Below are positions 52,791-62,814 of a DNA stretch of 64,000 nt, in pieces. This DNA is from Alicyclobacillus_A sp963788285. Its GTDB lineage: Bacteria > Bacillota > Bacilli > Alicyclobacillales > Alicyclobacillaceae. Made by a program: the position numbers and the translations under genes. The notes below the pieces were generated by a model that was not told the origin of the DNA, made no database searches, and saw only the letters and a list, made by a program, of their open reading frames with translations. Positions within the stretch are counted from its first letter, which is position 1. Each line of letters begins with the position of its first letter. The DNA lies in the NCBI GenBank assembly GCA_963788285.1, contig CAWBGB010000007.1, forward strand, positions 558,001-622,000, read 5' to 3'.

Positions 52791-54163
52791 GCTTCGTTAC
52801 GAACAGTTCGTTCCTTTCTCCAACCAACCATCCATTGATACATGGCAATCAGGTAAGTTGGTACATATTGAACTGGCAGATAGCGATAAAACTGGGAGTA
52901 CGACAAGGCATACTCGGCGTGTATAGCAACAGACAACCACAAAATTGCAATATCGCCGGCTACAATTGCAAACGGTACAAACGGAACGGTATACCAAGGA
53001 CGCATCATAGGAGACGCAAGCAAAAAGGTAAACCCTAAAATACAAACCTTTCGCTCGATAGTGTATTGTTTGCCCAATGTAAAGACAAACAACCAAGCGC
53101 ACAATTCAAGTCCTGCCATGAGCAATGTTGAACCGTGTGGGACATGGGCGATGGTGCGCCGCAGCCACCACTGTATACTCGCACCATAGTACAAGTTTGT
53201 ACTTTTTTTGAAGTAGGCAAATACCTCAAGTTTCGGTGTTAGAAAAGGTAAGTAGATGACGACCAGGACAATGAGAAAAACTCCCAGCATCTTGAAAACA
53301 AACCGCCAATCGCGTTTCTGCCAAAAAGCAGGCAGTAATACGAGTGGGTACACTTTGATGGCAGTCGCCGCTGCAAGAGCGAACCCAAGTCGCACAGGCT
53401 GTTGCTTGAGCCCATACAACCATGCGGCCAGAAGCCAAGGCATAACAAAGGCATCGACGTGTCCGGCTCCTAATAATTCTGTGACTATTGGGGGGAACAA
53501 GGCGAAAAGTGTAAAAGCTCGGATATCCCCAGTGGTTACAAACTTGTCTCCATATTGTTTAGTACGGCGCACGAACAATACACGATAGAACAAGAGGAGT
53601 GTGATCCACTGATTCACAAGCACCATCAATTTAAGCGGTATCGTGTCTCCGTCTCTTATTAATGCAGAGATCATAAAGTAAAGCTGAGCTAGAGGCGGAT
53701 AGGCCTCCGGCCAGTTTTTCCAACCGACCTTATTCCACAACGGCCAATTTTGCAACGGCCTAAGGTGCGGATCTTCTGGGACATATTTATAAGGGCTGAT
53801 GTGATGAATCAGTAAGTGTCCATCCCACAAATAACGATATATGTCTAGTGAAAAAACAGGTGGTTGAATCGCTAACCACGTGGATACCACGGCGAAAATA
53901 AGACATACATTGAGCAAGCGATTTCGAAATCGTTTAAAGGTGTGAATTTGTAGACAAACGGCGCCGGCCATGAAACAAGCAATGATAAACGGGAGCGTCT
54001 CCATGTACTTTGCTTGATGAGCTTGCATGCTATCGAGTCCATGTGACCCTATATTAAGCACATTTGCACTGTGGCAAGATGTTATTAGAGCAACAACATA
54101 CACCGCTGCTGTAAAGTAAAACATGCTATAACGCAGCACTTGATTTACCATCACGTCACCCAT
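52787..54163 (-). CDS. Integral membrane glycosyltransferase (mannosyltransferase-like, GT-C)
   Basis: A 458-aa protein with about 11-12 helices. The first luminal loop has FSLDIYRYLWDGHLLIHHIS (the acidic DxYRY motif of polyprenol-phosphate-sugar-dependent GT-C enzymes), then PEAYPPLAQLYF and ELLGAGHVDAFVMPW, characteristic of GT87-like transferases. It should transfer a sugar from a lipid carrier on the outer membrane face. The start site is uncertain, since ATGs at 54163 and 54151 lack a good site. AT-richer than the flanks. First of three such genes in the same direction. Confidence 0.82.
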   Translation of the reverse strand: MGDVMVNQVLRYSMFYFTAAVYVVALITSCHSANVLNIGSHGLDSMQAHQAKYMETLPFIIACFMAGAVCLQIHTFKRFRNRLLNVCLIFAVVSTWLAIQPPVFSLDIYRYLWDGHLLIHHISPYKYVPEDPHLRPLQNWPLWNKVGWKNWPEAYPPLAQLYFMISALIRDGDTIPLKLMVLVNQWITLLLFYRVLFVRRTKQYGDKFVTTGDIRAFTLFALFPPIVTELLGAGHVDAFVMPWLLAAWLYGLKQQPVRLGFALAAATAIKVYPLVLLPAFWQKRDWRFVFKMLGVFLIVLVVIYLPFLTPKLEVFAYFKKSTNLYYGASIQWWLRRTIAHVPHGSTLLMAGLELCAWLFVFTLGKQYTIERKVCILGFTFLLASPMMRPWYTVPFVPFAIVAGDIAILWLSVAIHAEYALSYSQFYRYLPVQYVPTYLIAMYQWMVGWRKERTVRNEA

Positions 54164-54359
54164 CTTAAGTTGTTGTATTGAACAATCTGCACATTCCGGC
54201 CTACACCGACGCCCCTCTCTCCCTAACAGAGGACAGACATAAACGAAATCCGGGCATCGAAGAGAGTGATGCCTTGAATGGATATGTTTGTTATGCTGTA
54301 GCCTTTGTTGTGTGGTTCAGCGGAATCACACCTTTAAAGATTGTTTCGCACTTGGTGTA

Positions 54360-55565
54360 TCAGTGCGTGGCGTTGCCCTGTAATCTTCGTGCAATACCCG
54401 GTGCAAGTTTTCGGCCGATAAAAATCAGATAAAGTACTCCAATAAATAAAAACGGCATTACTGGATAGGCGTAACGGTTGATGGGGATAAATGGAAGTTG
54501 AATAATGGTAAGATATATCGCGATGATGGATACGAAGCGATATTTTGGCACTACTGTCCCCAACAGTATGCCGATCATACCAAGAATAACAACTAGCGGA
54601 TGAAGATAGTTCCAAATATCAGACAAAGCATTGGGCTTTCCCATATACCATGGCTTTGAAAACAAGTATTGAAGTTTGCCCACCGTGTACCACTTAAATG
54701 TGGACCACGGATGATGAACGATACCATATTTAATTCGCTGAATTGCAAGTGCTTGTTGATTTTTCACGCCGACTATCAAATTGTCGTGTTCAAAGTTAGG
54801 ATCTGTTCCGTATAGCAGAGGATTCCCTGAATCATCGTCGGTGAGAAGCAATCGATGCAAAGTGACCATATTTCGAATCCACCATGGCAACATGACAATG
54901 ACAAACCCGAACGCGTAGAGACTCTCTAATCTAATCGATTTCAGTAATCCTTTTTTCTTAAATAAGCCCCAAATTAAAACGCTTAAAACGAGTGGAAAAG
55001 TCGTAGGGCGAACAAGTGTCGTTAGACCAAGGACAATCCCAGACAATAACCAGAACTGCCATTGTTGCTTCTCCATCGCGAGAATGAACGTGTACACAAA
55101 ACCGAGCAGAAAAAAGACGTACAAAGTCTCGGTTAACAGCAATTCAACCGAACTAATTGATGGTAAGTAAAAAGCGAAACACAAGGAAATGAAAAATGCC
55201 CACCACTTATTGAATATCTTTTCCGCTATCAGATATAAAAACCCAACGGTCAAACTGGATAACACCATTTGCACGTAAACAGTAAATAAGATTTGACCGT
55301 TTTGAGACGAAATGTGCAGATATTTTGCGATTTGATAACAAATGACAAGAAAAACCGGATATCCTGGTGTAACAAAAGCATCTGGCTGTGTTCCCCAGTA
55401 ACTATACACTCCATTATCAATGATCGAGCGAGCCAAATGATTGTAGTGAACCATGTCTCCGTAGAGCGGCACAGTATGCAAATGCAAAACCGGATAAAGT
55501 CGAAGTACAAACGATATGGAAATGACAACAATTAGCAGCATCTGACTCCATCTTAGTTTCTTCAT
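54360..55565 (-). CDS. Integral membrane glycosyltransferase (PMT/ArnT-like, GT39 type)
   Basis: A 401-aa protein starting MKKLRWSQ, with about 10 helices. The first loop has RLYPVLHLHTVPLYGDMVHY with an acidic D, then WGTQPDAFVTPGYPVFLVIC (the T/PGYP motif of ArnT-type enzymes), SVELLLTETLYVFFLLG and VRPTTFPLVLSVL. It uses a polyprenyl-phosphate sugar. The start at 55565 is chosen from the N-terminal charge pattern; the frame is open to 55640. AT-rich, like its neighbours, suggesting horizontal gain. The acceptor is unknown. Confidence 0.82.
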   Translation of the reverse strand: MKKLRWSQMLLIVVISISFVLRLYPVLHLHTVPLYGDMVHYNHLARSIIDNGVYSYWGTQPDAFVTPGYPVFLVICYQIAKYLHISSQNGQILFTVYVQMVLSSLTVGFLYLIAEKIFNKWWAFFISLCFAFYLPSISSVELLLTETLYVFFLLGFVYTFILAMEKQQWQFWLLSGIVLGLTTLVRPTTFPLVLSVLIWGLFKKKGLLKSIRLESLYAFGFVIVMLPWWIRNMVTLHRLLLTDDDSGNPLLYGTDPNFEHDNLIVGVKNQQALAIQRIKYGIVHHPWSTFKWYTVGKLQYLFSKPWYMGKPNALSDIWNYLHPLVVILGMIGILLGTVVPKYRFVSIIAIYLTIIQLPFIPINRYAYPVMPFLFIGVLYLIFIGRKLAPGIARRLQGNATH

Positions 55566-55796
55566 CTTATTAACGATACACCACCTATGTGTGATAATAA
55601 CTGACCGATTATCAATCATGTCGAAATTTAAAAGGCGCAACGAAAGATGTACCGCGAATTTTGCCTAGTCGATGTCCCCCAAATTTGTGCCACATCATCT
55701 GTTATGCCTATCGCCATTCAGCAGAGCATGCATTGTGTATCTTAAGTAAAATATTACTCTATCTGATTAATAATAGCGTTCACAGTGTCACTTTAA

Positions 55797-56195
55797 TAGA
55801 TCAAGTCTATCTCGCCGTGTACTTTCCCTCTTAGGGCATGGGGCCCGTGTCAGTTGCTTGACGATGATCACGATACTCCGAGTAGTCCTGCATGTCGATA
55901 TACCGGTGCCAGCGTGGTTCACTTTTCCGTCCATCTGCATCATCAATTGGCCTAGGAGCAGCAAAGCAGACTGGCGATGGGGGAAGATTCAAATGACGTG
56001 CTCCAGGCGCCGGATCTCCTCATTGAGCCTTTCTATGGTGAAGTCGTCCGCAGCCGAGCGTATTGTACGTTAATGAGATAGGGAGCCATTGTCGTTCTCC
56101 TTCTTGTGAATGGGTACGGCCAAATTTTATTTTACCGAGGGGGGGACGAGATGTACACGTTTTTTGAAACGGTGTGTAATGGGGCCCACGAAATT
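55797..56195 (-). mobile_element. IS256-family relic 1 (internally deleted)
   Basis: On the minus strand, the C-terminal end of a mutator-type transposase reads ERLNEEIRRLEHVI and FPHRQSALLLLGQLMMQMD. It is joined directly to the element's other end (AATGGCTCCC with flanking sequence shared with 59.15-59.24 kb). About 400 bp remain of an element normally near 1.3 kb. The left end CAAGTCTAT...CTTTCCCTCTT is shared with relic 2. Confidence 0.7.
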
Positions 56196-56209
56196 CAATT
56201 TCATACAAT

Positions 56210-56242
56210 TAAACCGGCTCCGAAGAAACGGAGCCGGTTATC
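56210..56242. terminator. Terminator of the AftA-like gene
   Basis: AACCGGCTCCG, loop AAGAAA, CGGAGCCGGTT: a perfect 11-bp stem, just after the minus-strand stop. Confidence 0.88.
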
Positions 56243-56243
56243 T

Positions 56244-58154
56244 TTATTTCATTTGACTCAATCTTTGTGTGATCAATTGTTTTACTTCAGGCAAGAATTC
56301 TGCTTCTTGTAGAAGTTGTCGCAAGGTGTTTGGATTATTGGTTGTATCTATACGATTTTCAAGTGTTGACTTGATCTGACTTTGTAATGACTTCTCGCTA
56401 TATTCATATGCCACCGCGAGAGAGTATAAATCGAATTGTTTGTATGCATTTTCAGGCATTGCATCCACACGGTAGATGTCTGTGTTTGGAACAACGGTAA
56501 AGTATGGCGAGTTTTTGTATGCCATATTCACTGGTACCCTAGTGTATTTAGTCCCAAATGGATAATTGCTGACACTGAGGAGTAAGCTGTTGTGCTCCAT
56601 CCAAACATAATCCACACTATCGAACCGGTTGTACTTCAGTAGCCAGGCCATGGCTCGTGTATCTTGGACTTTACTTAATGCCGAAACAAAGTGGTAACGA
56701 TCCATATAGAGAGCTGCCGGGTTTGCATAATTGATGTTTGTACCGATAAACAAAAATATGGGCTCAAAACACACAGCATCATCTTGGTCTGTCAAAAATA
56801 CAGCTCCCTGCAGCGGTTTTACATACTGTAATTGACTGATGTTGACTGGCGGTGCTTGAGTTGCGAGTGCTGTTTTATACATTTGCCTGTCCGCTGTCTG
56901 ATTGTTTGCCTGACTACTTGCCTGACTGCCTGTAAAGTTGTCAATAGTCGCTGATCCAATCGTTAAAAAGGATACGACAATCACTGTAAGTGAAACACGT
57001 GCGCTATATTTCTTCATTTTTTCCCAATTGTCTAGTTCACCCAAACAAAGCGCTGCACCCACGAATAAAACATAGTTATTCAGTGGCCAAGCTTTGACAT
57101 ATAGATTGAAGGCTCCAATAAAGATGCCAATAAACCCTAACAAATACCAAACGTAACAGGTGAATAACAATTGCAACATGATACGACTATTTGCATTTCG
57201 TGAATAACTAATCACCAGATAAACAAATCCAACCAACATGATAATCGTTGGTATGTCAGGCGTTGTAAGTTGGTCAAAGAAATTGATTGAAAGCATGCTT
57301 GGGCTGATCCATTTGTTTTGGAAGTTCTGATATCCGATTGTTATCGATTGATGGATGACAGGGTACCAATAGTTGGCGCTGCATATTGCAACAAAGACCA
57401 ATAGAAAAATTTTGTGTAGCAAATCGGACATTGCTTCTCTTATTGTTTCGACTCTTGTCATCGTGTTCCACAAGAATCGCACAACCATGTAGACAGCAAT
57501 CACCATAAACCAGTAATAATACGTTTGAAAAATTAAACCGCCGGTAATGCCTCCAATGATAAGATAGATTACTGTTTTAATCTTTGTTTTCCACATGTTT
57601 TCGATTCTGCGTTCGGCGAAGATCAGCCACCAAGGAACAAACAAAACAACAGTTGCGAATTCGTATGTCTTAAATAAATCAAATGAAGTTAATTGGAATA
57701 AAACAGTTAAAACTATCGCTGATTTTTTTCCGATGATTGGTCTCCACAGGTGATACATGGCAACCGGGAGAATAAACGCTGCCCCAATGAATCCCCATTT
57801 GACGGCTGTATACGCTGGGATGTTAAACCACGCTGCAATTTTTCCAAGCAGATAAAAATAAAGTGGTGGATAGTAGGATGCCATATGTGCGTAGCTGAAA
57901 TCCACATTTGTGGAGTAGTATTTAAATTTTTCTATTGCAGCAACAATGTAATGTTCATCTCCAAAATACCCATTCAAACCAAACGGTGTTTTGCGAAACA
58001 AAAACCAAAACAAGCATGATTGCGAAATTGCTAGTACATATGCGGTAATTATTTCACGACGCTTACAAATAAACGAAAGCGGGCATAAGTAAACTACACT
58101 TACCAAGAGGCTTGCCCCGAGAAGAATTGACATTGGGACGACTGTATCTTGCAT
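56244..58154 (-). CDS. Large membrane glycosyltransferase, arabinofuranosyltransferase (AftA)-like
   Basis: A 636-aa protein with about 11-12 helices and a long C-terminal soluble domain. The N-terminal signature FGLNGYFGDEHYIVAAIEKF with SYYPPLYFYLLGKIAAWF resembles GT85 galactan arabinofuranosyltransferases, although mycolic-acid-type arabinogalactan is not expected here. It should transfer a sugar from a decaprenyl- or undecaprenyl-phosphate donor. AAAGGGAG lies 8 nt before the ATG at 58154. It is clearly AT-richer than the murF-kimA region and lies between two IS256 relics in the same orientation. The second soluble part (YNRFDSVDYVWMEHNSLLLS) is typical of such enzymes. Confidence 0.78.
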   Translation of the reverse strand: MQDTVVPMSILLGASLLVSVVYLCPLSFICKRREIITAYVLAISQSCLFWFLFRKTPFGLNGYFGDEHYIVAAIEKFKYYSTNVDFSYAHMASYYPPLYFYLLGKIAAWFNIPAYTAVKWGFIGAAFILPVAMYHLWRPIIGKKSAIVLTVLFQLTSFDLFKTYEFATVVLFVPWWLIFAERRIENMWKTKIKTVIYLIIGGITGGLIFQTYYYWFMVIAVYMVVRFLWNTMTRVETIREAMSDLLHKIFLLVFVAICSANYWYPVIHQSITIGYQNFQNKWISPSMLSINFFDQLTTPDIPTIIMLVGFVYLVISYSRNANSRIMLQLLFTCYVWYLLGFIGIFIGAFNLYVKAWPLNNYVLFVGAALCLGELDNWEKMKKYSARVSLTVIVVSFLTIGSATIDNFTGSQASSQANNQTADRQMYKTALATQAPPVNISQLQYVKPLQGAVFLTDQDDAVCFEPIFLFIGTNINYANPAALYMDRYHFVSALSKVQDTRAMAWLLKYNRFDSVDYVWMEHNSLLLSVSNYPFGTKYTRVPVNMAYKNSPYFTVVPNTDIYRVDAMPENAYKQFDLYSLAVAYEYSEKSLQSQIKSTLENRIDTTNNPNTLRQLLQEAEFLPEVKQLITQRLSQMK

Positions 58155-58284
58155 TTCTCCGACTCCCTTTAGTCTGTTTTTTGTGTACGTTATTAGTGTA
58201 CCTTTTGTAATGACTGGAACTCCGTTTCGGTCACAACTATTACTCATCCGTTAGTTTGATATTAGTGTTGATTTTTAGAGAATT

Positions 58285-59250
58285 CACTCGTATCAAGTCT
58301 ATATCTATGTGAACTTTCCCTCTTCGGTCATGGAGTTTACGCTAGTTGTTTGACGACGGTGGCCTCAGATCTACGCCACTCCTAGTAGTCCTGCATGTCG
58401 AGATACCGGTGCCCTGTCGTCCACTTTTCGTCCATTTCTATTAGCAATGTACCCAGGAGCCGCAAAGTAGACTGGCGATTGGGGAAGATGCGAATGACAC
58501 GCTCTCGACGCCGGATCTCCTCATTGAGCCGTCCTACGGAGTTTGTCGTCCGGCACCGCCGACGATACCGTTCCGGCAGCGCTAAAACGGCCGTGACATC
58601 ATCAAATCCCTCCTCCAATACATTCCCGCATAATCGCTCAGCACCTGGTTCAAAAGCAGCCGGGCCGTATTCAAATCCGGAGCCTCTAGGATAGTCCGTA
58701 CCCGTTGATACATCTCGCTTGTAACGACTTCGGTGTAGCATCCAAAAGATTTCTCATAAAGTGGGTCTGGCACCGTTGCCAGGGCAATCCGAGAAATGGG
58801 CGAGTAAGGCCTTTACCAGTAGAAACGGGCAGGAGTGTTCCTTCAGCGGCCGGTCATTCCAGGCCTGTACGACGGTATCAAGACGTTGGCCGAGTGCCGA
58901 AATCGCGGATTTCGAGAGCTCCGTCCCACAAAGTTCTTCCGTGATTGAGCCACTTTACGCGTCGCCCCTTGAATGACCATTTCCATTAGGGATAGCACCA
59001 GCGCTTCACCTCGGTTCGCTGATTGGGTGCCGCCAGCAATTGTTCGGCCACCTGAGCCTGCAGGACTTGGTTGAGCACCTGTTCGAGCAGGCGAGCCACA
59101 GCCCCATCTTGCTGAAACAGGCCGTGCAAGAGAGCGTCATCTAGGTTAAGATAGGGAGCCATTGTCGTTCTCCTCCTCGTGAATGGGTTCGGGCAATTCC
59201 ATTCTACCGAAGGGGGACGAGATGGCTCATTTTTCCGACTTTGGAGCCAG
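58285..59250 (-). mobile_element. IS256-family relic 2 (degraded transposase)
   Basis: Minus-strand transposase pieces are readable. TEELCGTELSKSAISALGQR with LDTVVQAWNDRPLKEHSCPF lie near 58.8-58.95 kb. The C-terminal RCRTTNSVGRLNEEIRRRER and VIRIFPNRQSTLRLLGTLL lie near 58.4-58.56 kb. Several frameshifts make it non-functional. Its ends match those of relic 1, including AGGGAGCCATTGTCGTTCTC at about 59152-59171. Confidence 0.78.
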
Positions 59251-59652
59251 TCCCGTATTATCCAAGCGTTTCAAGGGCACCCTTTGTCAAGAGGATCACC
59301 ATCGCTTGAGAAGGTAGTTATGTCTGACGTTACGGTTCAGATGATGAACCGTAACGTGAAAGGGTTCTGTAATGCACTGTGAAACGATGATCTACTCTTA
59401 TCGTGCTATGTATTTACAATAACGCCAAAAAATTTCAAACCTCTGTGTGAACTAAAACAGGATGGTTTGTGTCCATTATATTAGGTGAGGTGGTATATTG
59501 GGCAACACGCTGTTCGCAGTAAATGTTGTTAACATGTTTTCAGGGACTGATGCTGTCGAGATTGCACAATCGATTGTTCGCAAATCCGCTTGTTGAACTA
59601 AGGGGCTGGAATGTACGCCCAACTCAGAGAATTAGGGGGAAAGAGTTAGCAT
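59250..59652. other. Intergenic region with a perfect hairpin
   Basis: No gene. ACGTTACGGTTCA (59327-59339) and TGAACCGTAACGT (59345-59357) form a perfect 13-bp stem with a 5-nt loop. No T-run follows, so it is not an obvious terminator. Confidence 0.45.
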
Positions 59653-60450
59653 ATGAATAAGTCCTTATCGCAGCGGATCTTCACTAAGGTTCCGGAAGTT
59701 ACGGTCTACTTCTGGATCACCAAACTGCTGACCACTGGAATGGGTGAGGCGACTTCTGATTATCTAGTCCAGCATCTAAATCCGTTCTTTGCGGTAGCTC
59801 TCGCGGGAATTGGTCTGGTAGCCTCATTGATACTGCAATTCTTAGTACGCCAATATGTGGCATGGATCTACTGGTTCGTTGTTGTCATGGTCAGTATCTT
59901 TGGCACGATGGCTGCGGATACTGTGCACGTTGTGCTTGGGATCCCATACCTTGTATCCACCACGTCCTTTGCAGTGGCGCTGACCATCATCTTCGTAACT
60001 TGGTACGCGATTGAGAAGACGCTGTCTATACACAGTATCTACACCCGTCGTCGCGAAGCTTTTTACTGGGCCACCGTAATGGCAACGTTTGCACTTGGCA
60101 CCGCTGCAGGAGACATGACCGCGTCAACCTTGCACCTGGGCTACTTCTCCTCAGGAGTGCTGTTTACCGTCTTGTTGGTTATCCCGGCTCTTTGCTATTG
60201 GTTTTTTGGTCTGAATGAAATTTTCGCCTTCTGGTTCGCCTACATAATGACGCGTCCGGTAGGCGCCTCGTTTTCGGACTGGCTCTCGGTGCCTCATAGT
60301 AGCGGCGGTCTTGGGCTGGGCAAAGGTCCGGTCAGCCTTGTTTTAACGATTATGATCATTGTCCTTGTCGGCTATCTCGCGGTTACCCGCAGGGATGTTA
60401 AGGATGAATCTGCCGTGTCACAGAGGCGGTACGCATCACAGACGCGGTAG
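59653..60450 (+). CDS. COG4705/DUF347-type multi-pass membrane protein
   Basis: A 265-aa protein with about 8 helices made of repeated units. The repeat motif is VPEVTVYFWITKLLTTGMGE at the start, echoed by REAFYWATVMATFALGTAAG with an acidic residue, then GLNEIFAFWFAYIMTRPVGA. These match an uncharacterised membrane family (COG4705, DUF347 repeat). A transport role is likely but unproven. GGGGGAAAGAG lies before the ATG. Single gene. Confidence 0.75.
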   Translation: MNKSLSQRIFTKVPEVTVYFWITKLLTTGMGEATSDYLVQHLNPFFAVALAGIGLVASLILQFLVRQYVAWIYWFVVVMVSIFGTMAADTVHVVLGIPYLVSTTSFAVALTIIFVTWYAIEKTLSIHSIYTRRREAFYWATVMATFALGTAAGDMTASTLHLGYFSSGVLFTVLLVIPALCYWFFGLNEIFAFWFAYIMTRPVGASFSDWLSVPHSSGGLGLGKGPVSLVLTIMIIVLVGYLAVTRRDVKDESAVSQRRYASQTR

Positions 60451-60639
60451 TAAGCTCACTCGCCCATAGCTTTACAGCAATTGCTATATAGAGGCTGCTG
60501 AATGAATGTCTGTGACCATACCTTATGAGCGTGCACTACACAAGCCAAAGAAGGAGTTGTAACTTCTTCTCCAGGTTTATCACCAAAAGCGGCGTTAACC
60601 TTAATTCCTGAGGAAGTTTAAAATCTACATCCTTTCATG

Positions 60640-61345
60640 TCATGCCAGTGAGACATTAACTGCGGCAGACGTACTTGTCCCGAGCGACTGATAAACCCAG
60701 AATGGCAAACCCGATCGGGTTCCCGTTCACCTGTATCGTGGGATACAAAGTAGACACTCCAACATCTTGACCTGGCAAAAAGGTTCGTTGCAAATTGCGC
60801 ATGTTCCTGTGGATACAGCGCACTTGTACCGAACCTTTTTAGTATCAATGTGGAGACAGTTTTGTATTCACGGTATGAATCGGTACAGAGGACAGTATCC
60901 TGACTAAGCACGGGCAATATTTGACTTGAAATCCCTTCTGTCTTCATGCTTGGCATGACCAATGACACTGTGCGAGCCGTTTGACGTAGTACCAGCACGG
61001 GGACTTGTTGTTTATTTCGTCCCCTTTGATCGACCTCTTTACACTGATTTCGTGGATATCGTCCAAATGCTTTGAAGAACTCTCCACGCCGAGTAGCTGG
61101 GTACTGTTTTGTTCTTGAAATGGCTGCCTTTATACAGACCGAGCAAAAAACGTTTCGTCTGCCCTTCAACAATACCTGAAAGCACAGTTGCCAAGTCCCA
61201 AGTGACGCCAACACTTTGTGCCGCCATTTGAAGGCGGTTGACACAGAAATCTTGAGTTCTTTTGCGATGCGGCGGCACGAATAGCTGTCCCGCACAAAAC
61301 GAGCGACTTCTTGTCCTTCTTACACTGCCTAGTCTATTCACCGTC
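60640..61345 (-). mobile_element. IS1595-family transposase relic
   Basis: The minus strand reads a helix-turn-helix (DSYSCRRIAKELKISVSTAF, KWRHKVLASL), then in other frames LSGIVEGQTKRFLLGLYKGS, and further QVPVLVLRQTARTVSLVMPS with TDSYREYKTVSTL. This is the DDE transposase order of ISXO2/IS1595 elements. The expected acidic residue after SGIVE is replaced and frames change at least twice. The N-terminal zinc finger is missing. Confidence 0.65.
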
Positions 61346-61349
61346 ATCG

Positions 61350-62452
61350 GAGGCTCTATGTTCCTCTTACAGCTTACGGGGCCAGGAAATCCGGTATTTT
61401 ACACCAGCCATTCTTCTGTCTCTCGTGACTGCGTTTGCTGACTACAAGTGGACGTTGTTATCCGCTTCAGTCCCGAATGTCGAGTTCTGGAACCCGTTTC
61501 CCGGGTTCTTGACGTTGGGACTTGCCTCGCCCTCCAGCTTGTTGAATTTCCCTCATATTTCCCGGAGGTTGTAGTGGAATCGGTTGATTTACGGGCTAGT
61601 GGGCCTCGTCTTCTTGTGTCCCTCAATGTGTCCTGTGACGGAGAAATACACGGTGAAGCGACATACAAAGACGTGAGGTCTCCGGTGTTCTTCTTCGAAT
61701 GAAACGCCGGGCTTACGACCTACCTTGGTTTGCATGGATGGGGTTCTAGTTCGAGAGGAACGCATGGGAAACGGTGTTTTGCCGAATTTGGCAGCTGCAC
61801 TGTGGAAGCTTGATTTGTTAACGCACACTTCGAATTTCGTATCAAGGCATCCTCCTTCCCAAACCGTCAACGATTCCGTATGCGCCATTCCCGCTGGGAC
61901 AGGTCTACGAGTCCATGTACGCTGGGAATGGACGCGTGTTCCTGCTCGGAATGGGCACTTGGATGCCCGTTGCACTGTCAAAAATGGAAACAGTCCCTTC
62001 GATCAAGAGCGGTAGTCTAACACTATCGGGCGTGCATAGGGCTGGAAGTTTGGGGTTGACTACAGACCTGACATATAACGCCGCGAATCACAGTTTTATC
62101 GGGGACGTCGGGGCAGCGGCAAAAATGTCCACGCCCTACACATTGACACGCGTTTTCGGTGAACATTCCGGTGTTACAGCAGCAGGCAGAGGACTTGCTG
62201 GGTATTTTAGACGCAATGTTTGTGTCAACCCCAGACGTGTGTGAGAACATCCTGCGTGATGTGCGACGGGGTGACGTGACGGGCATTGGTGTTCTTAACC
62301 CGGATCAACGCTACTGGGTACGGGAACTGTGGACCAGCGTCGGGGGGATGTCCCCGAGACAGTGGGCGACTGCCCGTATGAACGTGTCGAAGGTGCTTTC
62401 CAGCCAAAATGTAACATGGACGGAAATACAGAACATGGTACGGGAGGAGTGA
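61350..62452 (+). pseudogene. Decayed coding region, family unknown
   Basis: Plus-strand frames carry hydrophobic and folded-looking segments without a continuous gene: AILLSLVTAFADYKWTLLSA near 61.4 kb, YAGNGRVFLLGMGTWMPVAL near 61.92-62.0 kb, and AEDLLGILDAMFVSTPDVCE on to WTEIQNMVREE at 62452. The last part (from about 62165) is a clean frame of about 95 codons. The switch between frames near 62160 looks like an indel. No family recognised. Confidence 0.35.
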
Positions 62453-62458
62453 TGCGCC

Positions 62459-62584
62459 GTGCGACGGAAATGGGTATTGTCTCGGTATGAAGTGGGGATT
62501 TTCTGGAGCTTCACAGCCCTTTTGGTACCTCTCGCGCTCGTGCTTATTGCGATGACACACGGAGTAATTGAGCTGGTAGAGTGA
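62459..62584 (+). CDS. 41-aa single-helix membrane peptide
   Basis: GTG start with GGAGGAG 9 nt upstream, immediately after the preceding frame's stop. It encodes a basic N-terminus (RRKWVLSRYEVG) and one helix (FWSFTALLVPLALVLIAM). The tight spacing suggests it belonged to the same operon as the decayed gene before it. Function unknown. Confidence 0.45.
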   Translation: MRRKWVLSRYEVGIFWSFTALLVPLALVLIAMTHGVIELVE

Positions 62585-62814
62585 ACACTTCATCGAGAAC
62601 TGTGAGTCTTTCATTCCCATCGCTACGACGCTCATTACGACGTCGCTATTGTTAGTGGACAGCGATGGGGAATGGTGGAACTTGATGCCTTATTGCCAAA
62701 ACGGAAAATTCTCCACCTACGATGGTTAGCCCTGTGGATTCCGTCCTGGTGTGTCCTATTGCTTGGGCTCGAGTTCATCAACGCTTTTGGGGTCCGGTTC
62801 ACTTTTGGGAAGGT

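Noticed and set aside
56244..58154. O-antigen ligase or polymerase identity
   Set aside because: The GDEHY and YYPPLY motifs near the N-terminus fit GT-C arabinosyltransferase-type enzymes better than Wzy/WaaL proteins.
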